Source: Morchella semilibera
Taxonomy: Eukaryota; Ascomycota; Pezizomycetes; Pezizales; Morchellaceae
Assembly: GCA_009192285.1 (NCBI GenBank)
Contig: CM018603.1
Coordinates: 3,898,588-3,962,587 of the forward strand
DNA: 64,000 bases
Direction: 5' to 3'
Both the position numbers and the translations under genes were made by a program. Below the pieces are notes generated by a model, which was not told the DNA's origin, searched no databases, and saw only the letters and a list, made by a program, of their open reading frames with translations. Positions 10,746-22,522 of the stretch are shown piece after piece. Numbering within the stretch: position 1 is the first letter of the stretch; the number at the start of each line of letters is the position of its first letter.

Positions 10746-12548
10746 TCATACGGAAACCTCCGCTACCTCTGGTGAAGCTCTACGTTTCTCATTCGATAGC
10801 TGAGCACTTCCGGTTTCCACAATCTCACCAGCGGGTATTTTGAAAGCTGAAAATTTGAGTCAGTAAGGAACGAAAAATGTAGGGGGTAGGGTAGGTGAGC
10901 ATACTTGAAAAAGCCCTGGTTGGAATCCCATTTCGGAACATGTAGTCAAGTTCCTCATAGCTTCTGCCTTTCATCTCAGGGACCATGAACCAAATGAATC
11001 CCAACACAATCAAAGTGAAGGATCCGTAGATGAATCCCACCTTTGGTCCAAGATTCGCCTCATCAGGATTGATAAGATATGGGATAGTAAAGGAGATGAC
11101 AAAACCGAATATGGTACTGCAGAAAACAGCAATGGCTTGAGTTGAGGCACGGTTCACCGATGAACTGACTTCTGACGCCACCGTCCATCCGACAGATCCG
11201 AGAGACAGCTGGTAGAAGACTGAGAAGATAACCATGAATGAGACAACAACTTTCGGGAAGTCTCCGGTGGTGTAGAGTTTGTTTGTGCCAATTCCACCAA
11301 TGATGTAAAGGGACAGAAACATGATGCTCGTTCCCACAAGGAGGAGGGTACGGCGTCCGAAGCGGTCAATCGAGTACCAAGAGCACATGTTGGCGACTAC
11401 CTGCAGGGCAAACATAATAGCGGTGATAGTAAAAGCTTGGGCAGTGGCGATTCCGGAAAGAATGAAGAAGTATGTAGTATATCCAAAAACAAAGGCTACA
11501 CCGACAAGCTGCTGCCCGCTGAGAACACCTGCGGCAATAAATGTACGTCTTAAGTTTGTGCCCTTGAAGCAATCCAAGAATTTGACAGAGGACGCCTTCT
11601 GGTTATGCTCAATCTCAGCCTGGATGTCTCTGAAGCGCTCTTCAAAATCAACCTTCCCGCCATGTAGTCTCTCCAATGAAGCCTTAGCAGCCTCATGCTG
11701 GTTCTTCTCTGCGTGCCAATAAGGAGTCTCGGGGATAAACCAGGTGCCGAAGAAGAGCACGAATGGGACACCATATTGCACGATAATGGGGATACGGAAG
11801 GACAATGCGTCGGTGCGTTTCATCGTGCCTTGCATAACGCAAGAGCAGATAAACTGACCAATTAAGGTGAAAAAGTTGAAAAATGTGAGAGTGATACCAC
11901 GGAGTTCCTGTGGGCAGATCTCGGAAATGTATGTAGGAGCTCCAACAGCATACATAGACATGGCGATGTCTGCAACATGCGTTAGCTAGGATATTCAGGT
12001 ACACCAAAGTAGTAAGGATAGTAAGACTTGCAGTTGATGAACTTCCCAGCAGCCATAACTCTCCATTCGTCGGCAAGTTCTTGGGCAAGAATTCCGCATG
12101 CCGAGATCACACTACCAATTATGAAGAGGTATCGTCGTCCAAGACTAGTAGTTTTGTTAGTAAACTGTAGATCTTTGGGTAAGCGCTATGGTTGGTTGAC
12201 TTACTAATTACCAATAGGACCAGCAATGAAAGCACCAAGAACACCACCTGCTACTACTACACCGTTCCATGTGGACTGGTGTATAGCAGGAACGACAAAA
12301 GTGCCGTTATAGTTGTAACCAAAGTGCTGTACAAACACCGGTAATGACAAAAGGTAGCCACTCACGGCCCCGTCGAAACCATAGGTGATGGCAGCAAGAG
12401 AGACATACAAGCCTTAACATGGTATTAGTAACCTACTAAAAGCAGTGAACCAACTAGATCATGACTCACAGTACGCAATAACTCTCTTATTTTCAAGAGC
12501 TACCTGTAATCTGGTTTTGTGTGTTGAGGAAGCTACCGAGACACTCAT
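10746..12548 (-). CDS. MFS sugar porter (hexose or disaccharide transporter)
   Basis: Plasma-membrane proton-coupled sugar importer of the major facilitator sugar-porter family. Exons: 12548-12470, 12412-12205, 12144-12032, 11969-10905, 10846-10746; product 521 residues. Family motifs: YGFDGAVSG in helix 1, NYLGRRYLFIIG after helix 2, APTYISEICPQELRG after helix 4, PETPYW after helix 6, GQQLVG in helix 7 and DRFGRRTLLLVG after helix 8. VPEMKGRSYEELD then follows helix 12. The tail is hydrophilic. The intron 12031-11970 starts GCAAGT and ends TTGCAG, a GC-AG intron; the only nearby GT donors break the frame. Substrate cannot be told from sequence. The neighbouring beta-glucosidase on the same strand suggests a beta-glucoside or cellodextrin, which is inference. 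Confidence 0.92.
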
Positions 12549-15500
12549 CTTTACAAATTTCTACGTTCAGAATGAGTATAAAGGTATATTGTTTGAAGGG
12601 CAGGTGTTGGAATTGACAGGTCTAAAAAACGTGGTACACAGATCGGAGTAAGAACCAAGATCCCAATGATATGGCAATAAGCAGTATTTTATACAGCCCA
12701 TATTGAGTGCCATATTGAGATTTTTCTTTCACCCTTTTTTAATTAGGATCAATCGTGTCCCACCACCATCTCCACCACCAGAGTTAACACGGATTAGTGC
12801 GCGCCATTAATTGCTATCGGTTAATATTAGGCGAACTGTTCCAGAGCGCCCGTTTCGCATGGCTGGCAGGCAGCAAGGTGGGACGGTGGAACGGTGCATG
12901 TATTGACTGGGGAATGGCTCGTCTAGAATTACATACCGCACTTCACTGGGTACACTCTACTCTACAGACACATGTGGAGTAATAAGAGGGACGGGAGAGG
13001 CTTCTTCGGCTGTACGGTTCAACCCTAATTAAATTATCGACTTCTCGACATTCCACGTCTGTACTCGCTATCCTATAAGGTCTATATCTAAGAACACAAT
13101 CTCTCCTTCTCCCTCCCTCTCCCTATCTCTCTGGAAAGGGGTGGGTGGCTATCCTGCACGTCGTTGGAATTGTTCACGTATGGACTCGCCACATCATTCT
13201 CTATCAAAGTCGACAATTAATCGCATGATGGGGAGCGCTCGAGCGCTTTGGCGTCAGCTGCGGCTAAATTCCTGCCTATCTTTTCTTTTCTCTCCATGGA
13301 TGTCCCATAGATATCCTGTAGCAGAAGAGTTTTAACTAAAAGGAGAGCTCCTATCACGACCATGCAGAGGGACATTTAATTGTAATTGCGTATGCGTTTT
13401 TCATCAGCTCAGACACCTGCCAATCCTGCCTGATTTTATATTGACGCAAACAATATGAAATTTGCAGAACCATGACTACGGATCGAGATACATACCTAGC
13501 AGGAACCTATTATCTACTCTGTCCACCGGCTGCGCAACTTCCGTAATCCAGGTTATCACCGTCTAGAGGAATCCCGGATAACAGTTCTCGTTGGTTACCT
13601 CACATAAATCATCGTCTCATGGCGAACAGTATGTCTCTACTGATTTGCTTGCGTCTTGTGCTAATTCTCTACCAGGTGGGCCGAAGAGCTCTCAACCCCT
13701 GTCGTAGCCTTCTGGAGTTCCCAGAAAGTAGCTGAACACCATGATCGAGGACTAGGCCAAAGGCACTCTTCGAGGTATATCCCTGATGGGTCGCGGGTTA
13801 CCCCTGCTGCAGATGAACCTTCCCTGTTTACTTTATTACTCTTCTTACTTTCAGGTGAATTGAACCAATCGGGAAAAGACCGGTTCTTAATTAATAAACA
13901 ATCCTACCAATAGTGAAAGCAATTCTTGCATCTATTGCCCATGGGGAGGCAACTTCCTGATCTGATCTTGGCGACGAGTAGGTACATGTATTCAAATAGA
14001 GTAGAAAAACTCTACCTAGGCCCAATGGAGTTTTTCCGAGATTCCCCTACTTACTAGCAGGTAGAGGGGGGGGGGGGGCAATCTTTTTTGGTAGGAGGGA
14101 GGAGGGTATTCGACACTACGATCTGAGTTGTTTGCAACCAACGGTCTTCAACCAATGAAGCCTTAACTGAACGCTGACGGGCGAACTGAAACATGAGCAA
14201 CAGCATGAATAGACCAGTGCCTCGATTTCCCCGCTTCCATCCCTGGCATACTAGGAGGGATAGCAGAATATACTTAACGCTGATTCTGATACGTGCCGTT
14301 ATTAGGGGCTGGGCTTGATCCTGAAAGGTTTTGAGCATGGCGTTTGCGTCTCAAAGATGGGGAATTTGTAAGAGTCAACGACTGTTAATAATGGGGCATC
14401 CAGAAGAAGTAGGTATCGTTCTGATCCCCCAATTTCACAAAAGATTTGTACAGGGGATGAGTTTAAATATTGAGTGAATGGGCCCGCCCGAGGGCCCAAA
14501 ATCCCCCGAAGCTTGTATAAAAACTGTGGATTATAGAGCCAGTTATATACCAATCAGCAATCAGAGCGGCCTCTTGCCTGTTCTCCAAGATATATTTGGC
14601 TGAAGCAGCTGAAATTTGGGTACCTGGGGTAATCAGCTAATCAATTACCAATAAACAGACGAAAATGAAGAGAATCTCGCCACGTTTCGTTTGCGTGATT
14701 TTATCCTCATACCATATCACTCCTCACCCACCCATCCACCACAAACGCAGCCAAGCCAAACCACCCCCATTACAAGACTCGGGGGCCTCTGCCAAACCGC
14801 CTCCCCCATATTTCTTCGGGCCATTCACATCCACCTACCGAATTACCGGACGAGAGGGAAGTTCGAGGGGAATTATCCAAGGGGAGTACCTGCATTGATA
14901 GAACGCCAATATAAATGCCGTGTCTCTCGGCAAGGTCATGGTCAAATGTCGGCGTTTATTGGCCCGTGAAAGCTACTAATCTCTGCACTGCAGGTGCTAG
15001 AACTGTACCGGGAAACGTGCCTAGACTTCATCTGAAGTTCTTACAGTGCCATAGAGATAGAGGAGAAGGGGGGATTCCAAGGGAGATGAGGTATAGTAAG
15101 GGTGGCCAGGTGAATCGTAAAATATCTCGGCATTGGGGGGATTAGGCCAGTTCGCCAGGAAGTGGTCGGAGGTAAGCTGCTAGGAGAGCTAAATGTAGCT
15201 GGAATTAGCTCTGGGGAACCATCTTCTGCTCTAGCATTGCCTCGCAGCTTGCATTGTCTTGAGGTGTCTTAATTGCTTAGTAAAGTGCTTAGCTCTGCGG
15301 TGTTGATGTTGCAGTTCTTCACACTGCTTCTGCTCATTAATACTGGCGAGGCAAGACAAGACACCCCCCATTCCATGTTCCCATTTCCCGGTCACCAACC
15401 GCGTAAATGAAAGCGGCGGAATTAACACACTCCACCGCACACCACCCGTCCCATCGTACAGACTAAATTCCGATTGGACAGGTGCCGGGGAAAATAAGGA

Positions 15501-15966
15501 AAAGCACATGTACTTACTTAGGTACCGTTACATGACGGGAAAGCAACAAACCTAGAAGAAGAAAAAAAAGAGAAACAGACAAGTAAATTTTTAATTCCTC
15601 CCTAACCTCAAAATACATACATACATACATACACAGCAGGCTTTATCTCACTATTCGGATCTCGTCTCCTGAGCGTGAGGAGATTGGAGAAAAAGAAATA
15701 AGATCGTACTACTTAAAAATTTAAACTCAAATCAGACAACATACCATAACTATACCTGGTCCATGACCGTCGGCGTCCAGCATTCGGCGTCCAGCATTAG
15801 GCGGCCGCGCCCAGCATCGTATACAAGTACACGTCCCTCCGCTCCCAATCCTATTCTACAATAGTGAAGTGGGGCCTTGGTTCGAGGATCGCGGTTAACG
15901 GATCTATACACTTTTTTCAGTGAGGAAACGTTACATGGTCATCTTTTAACTTTGCTGCACAACATC
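12549..15966. other. Long intergenic region
   Basis: No gene supported. It begins with the transporter promoter and has poly-G at about 14066-14077, a CATA tetranucleotide run near 15615-15633 and one TACATGTA (13983). Short frames such as 14665-14898 or 14054-14338 lack domain or codon support. Confidence 0.55.
12686..12693 (-). promoter_or_regulatory. TATA box of MFS transporter gene
   Basis: The minus-strand sequence is TATAAAAT, about 140 bases upstream of the ATG at 12548. Confidence 0.45.
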
Positions 15967-17542
15967 ATGTCGGTAACTACACATCACTTGGTATGCCTCC
16001 GCTTATTTCCTACTGCATAAAGCGATATTTTGCTAATATTCTGTACTTCATAGATTGGCTGGTGGATATCACTTGGAATTGTTGGTGTTTTTGTTGGACT
16101 TCGACTCTGGGTTCGTGCCCGTCGTGATAACAGCTGGGGGAAAGATGACTGGGTAAGTCAAGTCATTCCACTTTACTTCTACCACTATCATGAACTTTTA
16201 TATAAGTATATAAATACTAATAAACATGTAGCTCTCAATTGCCACAATGCTCATGCTGATTGTCCAGCTTGTCATATCATCGCTCATGATGCTCGAATTC
16301 GATGCCCCCGATTGGGGCACCAACATGACTGCCATTACACGCTTCATGAAATACTCCTACGTGGGCTCAACTCTCTACCTCGTTATCCTGTGGATGATCA
16401 AAGCCCAATTGCTCGTCTTCTACCACCGCCTCATGGAGAATCTGGGGAAGCTGCAGCTCTTCATTAATATCGCGGCAGGAGTGGTGTTCATTATGGGCCT
16501 CATTGCCATCTTGATGAATGCGCTGCATTGTCAGCCAATCTCGAGGCAGTGGAATCCGGACCCGGCGCAACAGTGCCCGGATCAGACGAACAATCCAGTT
16601 TTCACGTTTGTGGTCACGGTCAATGTTTTGACGGATGTCATGAGTACGTTTTCCTATTACAGAGAATATAGTGGCTTGCTCGAAAGGAAAAGATGGACAT
16701 ATTGAGTAAATACTGATATTCGAATCCTCACAGTCATGATCCTCCCCTTCCCCATCCTCCGCAACCTCCACCAACCCATGAAAGTCAAACTCGGCCTCGT
16801 TGGCGTCTTCCTCCTCGGTCTCGTCGTCATCGTCGTCTCAATAATCCGGATTGTATCAATTCTCAATACAACCGACATCTTCCTGTAAGCACCCACCTAT
16901 AGTAACCCCACATCCCATCCCAAAAACTAACAACTCATAATGCAGAATTTCCAACCTTAGCTTCGTCGAGACCTACGTCGCCATGATCATCTCCGCCCTC
17001 CCCACCGTAAGCCTCACTCTCTACAAAACTCTCCGCTCCTCCTCCTCCACTTCCCACTAACCCACATGCCTACCCCACAGCTCCGCGTGCTCTTCCTCGG
17101 CCACCGTGGCCGCGCCTATGGATCTTCATACAGCAACTCAGGTCCCACGGGCACGCCCTCCCGCCTTACGAACGACAAGCCGCACACACTGCGCAGCGGG
17201 CAGATGCAGTCACGGGTCACGGCACACTCGGACGCAGACTCTTTTGGAAGCGATATTGAGCTGGCAAATGTGGATGATAAGAATGTTGGTGGGGGGAGCG
17301 ATGAGGATGGGGCTATTAGGAAGACGACGGAGATCACTGTTCAGACGAGGCCTGCCAGGACAAGTGATAGGGGAGTGAGGGGAGTGGAAACAGCCCTGGG
17401 TTTGGGGGCTGGAACGGAACGGCAGCTCCCAGAGGGGACAGTAGTTGAGCTAGCTAGAAGACATATCGCGGGCAATTGGACTGGCTCTGTTGTGCTGCTT
17501 GATGGTCTTATGGCGGTGGAGAAGGATGGAAAAGATATGTAA
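15967..17542 (+). CDS. Seven-helix membrane protein, fungal rhodopsin-like domain (PTH11-related)
   Basis: Putative integral membrane sensor of the Rhodopsin_dom_fun group, related to PTH11-type receptors but without an N-terminal CFEM domain. Exons: 15967-15990, 16054-16152, 16232-16643, 16734-16884, 16946-17006, 17081-17542; product 402 residues. Seven hydrophobic segments can be read, starting with WWISLGIVGVFVGLRLWV. The typical RRDNSWGKDDW loop follows helix 1. LVILWMIKAQLLVFYHRL matches the conserved K-x-L-x-FYxRL segment, and ALHCQPISRQWNPD follows helix 4. The cytosolic tail of about 150 residues is hydrophilic with Ser, Thr and Asp. Ligand and signalling partner are unknown. The 8-codon first exon is the least certain part. 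Confidence 0.85.
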
Positions 17543-20500
17543 TTGTGTGTAATACGTACAGTGTTACACGTTATTGGGAGGTAAATTTGTTTCCTTTGTC
17601 TTTGGCGCCATGTTTTAATTGGGGTTTTATAGCTCTATTGTTTGTATGATAATTTACCTTTTTTCTTTCTTTTCTTCTGTCTGCAAAACTTAGCTTAGAT
17701 GCCCAAATAGTGTATGTAAATATTCAATGATTATGAATAGACTCTATTAAGATCACAGAAATATTGGCCCGCAGCCTGGAGTTTGAAAAAAGCCCATACT
17801 GTCCAAAAACATCGTAGACCTATTAACCAGTGAATAATCCTAATCTAGCTCAATGGCGCCAAGCCCGAGACTTGTTCCCGGATCTCTTGGAATTTGATTA
17901 TTCTAGACTACCATTTCCTCCGATCCACCGAGAAACACTCTTGAAGCCCCGAGATGCCTACGAATAACCAGAGATTTACAGGCTTGTTTGTTTCATGGGC
18001 GCTCAGGCTACCTACTAACTCCACACACCATCTTCACCTGACCCCCAACACCCCCGAGAAGCCTATTTCTTCCAGCACCGAGAAACGCTCTCAAAGACTC
18101 TGCAACCCACGAATCATGATTCCCGGCTCAAATACCTCTCCCAGCTCAATCCACTCTAGCCCAAGACCTATAATATCGCTAGCTCGAGATCTAACCCCAA
18201 AGCAACGCCAGTCCAGTTTGACACTTGTTAATTAAACATCGCCAACACGCCGTACTGAAGAATCAAGCTTTGTCCAAGTCTCGTCCTGTCCTTTTTTCTC
18301 ATCGTGCCTGCTGAGCCAAAGCTAACGTTTCCCCATGGGCTAGCTAGTTCATCGAACGGGGGAATCCCACTCCATAATCGTTGCTAGAGTAGTTCATGTC
18401 GTTGCAATTGTCTCACTATGATAGTCTACTTGGATGTTCGAATATCTGAGACTGTCTCGGATGTTAGTCAGTTGGCTAGCGCTGTACGTATCAGCGAGCA
18501 TACCTACTCTAAACCCGCCAGTAGGCACGTCGTTGTCGTCGTCTTAGGTTTAGGAAGGAGGAGGACAAACCGCTGAGACACCACACGAAAGTAACGAGAA
18601 ACCATACAGGCTAGCTAGCCTCTCGTCTTTTGAAATCGCCTACTGCACAACCAATCACTCCCGAGGCCCTTGGCCTGGATTTTCTGGTTAGAGTGGTAGC
18701 AAAGAATAGTACGATCATCCCCTGTTTTGTCCCCCCTATAGCAAAAGAATAGTTTAGCTCGTTGATTATTTATAAAACCACGTGTCTATACGTGCACATT
18801 TCAGAACTCTTTACGATCCCCAACTCGCTCTGCATGATTTTCAGTCCTAGGCGGAAAGTTCGGCACTGCGCAAGGATCAGGGTGTTTACCTTGGGTACAC
18901 TGGCACTACCAGAACGTAGAGTGTTAAAGTAATTGCACCATATATCACTCCACAAAGCAGAAAGAAGGCTAGACGCGCACGGTGGTCAAAGTCATCGACA
19001 GAGCTGAGAAGTACGCACACGACTGACTTTGAGAATCGTCGTAGTGAGAGAATCGAGTGAGCTGTTGTGATGCACAAATTAACTACATGTACCTACATGT
19101 ATCAAACGATGGTACTTCCCGTACCGAGATATGCTGTAGCGGGAGAGAGTTGAGCCCGGGTAGGAAGCCGTAGTAGACCCAGAAGGAAAAAAAAAAAAAA
19201 AAACCCCAACCGCATCGCTAGCTACCTGGTATGAAATCCTATCCCCGCCTTGCCTTACGATGCCCATTGCCGGGTCCGGGTCCATCTTAACTTTGATTAA
19301 ACTCTTTGCCGTTGATACCCCCCCCCCCCCAAATAAAAAAAAACCCTCAGGATTAATTCCTACATGAATGCTGATCTCGGTTACACTATAGTATGCAGGG
19401 CATATCAGTATTGGAAGTCAGACCCCACGAGCGAGAGAGGGGCGGGCAGGCAACCCCTGACCCTGAGTATAATTCAAAGTTCTGATTTTGTCCAAGCTGG
19501 TCTAACCAACCAGCCCCCAAGTCTCGCATTTTTTTCCCTCTGTCTGCAAAAAACTATTTTAATGCTCCAGATAGAGAAGAAAAAGAAAGAAAAAAAGCCA
19601 AAATAAAGATGGTTCGATGCCCTCCACATGGAATATCACTGTAACCTTATTTCTTTTTGATCCTGCACCATACTATGCTAGCTGTAGAGTACAGTACTGT
19701 AGGTATGTACCGTACATGTGCTTCACCGGGTGATTTGAGGGGGGAGCTGAGAAGAGTGCCGAAGTTTCGCAGTGCGTGGCTGGCTGCTGGCTGGCTGCTT
19801 ATACTCTGCTCTATAGATCTAGCTATTTAGCTACAAGCTTAACTTGTTCTGTTCTGCTGCTAGTAATATTGTACCTACTCTATTTTACATGTTTAGTATT
19901 CGAGAATCCAGAGCCCAGAGATCGAATTACTTATTGATTACTCACCAGTCCGCCGCGTGTAACTGATTCTTAGTTCGATCCTCATGCTCATCATCCACCC
20001 AATTATGATTCGATCGACTCTATATAGCTAGGAAGCTTTCTCTCGGGATAATCTCTACACATACTACATATAAGATATATTACTTCCTTTTAACGTGAAT
20101 ATGTAAGTTAACGGTCATCTTTGCGGGAAAAAAAAAACATTGTTTTCGATTCAGCTTCCCCCTCTTAAGCTCTCCGCGCCGGCTAAGTATGTAGCTATTT
20201 TAGCCGCGGCTTTACCCATTCCGCCGCACATTGATTATCAGCGATCGTCACTGATTGATCTTATCGGGCGGCTATTTTCAGACTGCAATTGGCTAGCTGA
20301 CGAGACGTGCTAGGACTCGGATCCAGGAGATCAAATTAAAGAGTAAAAAATCGGCACATAAGCTTTGTGGAACGCGACGAAGGAGCGTAGCTTGGGCTCC
20401 GGCAATAGTTCACCGTTATATAGAGGCCCAGGCCCCGTTGATTTCTGCGCCGGTGAGACATACTAGCTAGAGTATCATGTAGTGTACGTAGTGAGGAATG

Positions 20501-20657
20501 CCGGCCGGGTGCTGTAAAATATGGCACAGAAGTGAAGGAGGGTCAGGTATAATCATGGAGATGAGGACGACTGCGTACGTACGTTAAAAAAAAAAAAAAG
20601 AAAAAAAAAAGAAACAATAGGCCCCTACAAATATAGAGTACCGATTCGAGAAGCCGG

Positions 20658-20697
20658 TTTTTTTTTTTTTTTTTTTTTTTTTTGGGGGGGGGGGGGG
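20658..20697. repeat. Adjoining poly-T (26) and poly-G (14) tracts
   Basis: A run of 26 T is followed directly by 14 G on the plus strand. Such a junction may be assembly-sensitive or a homopolymer expansion. Confidence 0.85.
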
Positions 20698-21177
20698 CAT
20701 TGTTTTAGCACATATGTAATTGTGCGATATGAGGAATTAAGGGGGGAGAATCCTCGCTTGAGAATCGAAACCTCATTCGAATGTGCACTCTTCTCGAATA
20801 CGGCACCCGACATCTTGGTACCGAAGCCCCCAGAACCGCATGGCGCTTGTTCTTACGCGGTTCGGCATGGTTTCCGTGAGACAGATCAAGACAAGCACAG
20901 ATTTCGGTCCCATCCCATCGACTCCATGTTCGTTCTGGGAGGCCAGATTCGAGTGAGTGGCTATGGATTCGAGTGTGGTGAGACATGGCATTTGGAGAGA
21001 CACAACATCGTCAGTGGCGACGTGAGGTATTTTCACCGTGGGTGGTGATGATGATGGTGATGATGATGATGATGGAATGAGGCCTAGGCGTGGGGTACAG
21101 TATTCGTTGTGATGCAATAACTTCTTCATGTACCTAGCTATCAGCTGTACTGGCTAGGCTTTGTGACTGTACTGATC

Positions 21178-21209
<32 letters not shown>
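21178..21209. repeat. ACTG tetranucleotide microsatellite
   Basis: About seven tandem ACTG units with one substitution (CAGA). Confidence 0.85.
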
Positions 21210-22522
21210 CCTTAATCATCTCGTTTATAGCCATGGATGTGGTGCAACATGGCTATGGTGGAGAGTCATTCTAGAATAGTTACGAAAATGGAATGTCTGC
21301 TAGAATTGCAATACTCAGAGGAATACATCCCCACATGCGCACCAGCTGCTGCCTAAGATGTCAAAACTACGTACGTACATATAAGCTGAATTCACGAAAT
21401 CTATTCATCATAATGGTAGCCTTGAGTGATGGGGAAACCGAAGATCTTTTGGCAGAGGCGGAGGGGGGAGGGGGGACACGTACTATGCGGAAGACATGTG
21501 TGTTTTCCGTTGACATTTAGTGAATAGTGATCATATCAAGAATCAAAATATATCACTAATCAGCCTATAGCTAGCTACTCGATCGATACTACATACACTC
21601 ATGTATATAGCCCTTATATTATCACATCTTGCGCGATCATCATGTCTAGCAGCGAGCTAGTGCACTGGTTTCATGAATTAATGGTTTGGGCCAGTGCCAT
21701 GGTCCCTCCCCTCCCCCCTCCCCCTTCCCCGGATAGTCCACTAGCTAGGGCATCGAAGGTGAACCTGCAGGTAACAGAGAATAGGATTTAGATTTGAAAA
21801 TCACTGCACCCAAGAGAGGAGCTAAAACTCTTGGCTCATCATGTTGCATGGGTTGCTCTAAGTGTAATTAAGCTGTGACTTTAATTTGAGGGCAAACAAA
21901 CTGGTGAAAAAATTAATCAACAATTACGCGAGGAACTATCGCACACAAAATAACCGCTTTATTGCACTCGGGGGACGATATTACATGTTACATATTAAAA
22001 AACAAAAGGGTAATTGATGAACTGGGCGGGGGAGGGGGGGGAGGATATTGGGGAAAAGGGTTCCAATGCGTTATGAGTTGGTTCATATAGGTTTAGGTCT
22101 GGTTTGTCCAAGTTTAACATGGGTAGATCAATTCTTCAGGTGTGTTCAACTCTGTTGCGTTGAACTCACTAAGGGCTTAAACAGAACTTATTGACACATT
22201 TCAGACTTAATCACAAAATATCACTCGCATTTAGAATCTAAAAATAGGAACCAATAATTATCTATCCCATTTATACTTCATACTGCATGCAGGAACCAAT
22301 AATTCTGTCAAGGGTGGATTCTTCGAGAATGCAACAAATACAATACTCCGTCAAGATAACATGCAATCGCTGAAATTGAAAATACCTACATGTGCCATAG
22401 AATACATGAAAACCCCCAACAAAATAAACCAAATATTTCCGGAACACCCAAACCAAATGTCCTAAAACGCCTAAAAACTCCAATACCCACACTCCCAGAG
22501 TGCCCAAAGTTTAAAACCCCAC

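Larger units (their letters stand above)
17543..22522. other. Long gene-poor region, simple repeats
   Basis: About 5 kb without a confident gene. It holds poly-A (about 19186-19203), a T26-G14 junction (20658-20697), an ACTG microsatellite (21178-21209), GATG repeats near 21045-21075 and poly-G near 22026. It also has two TACATGTA copies (19084, 19094) and one TATCACTCG (22219). A stretch at 20722-21129 is open on both strands but unrecognised. Confidence 0.55.
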
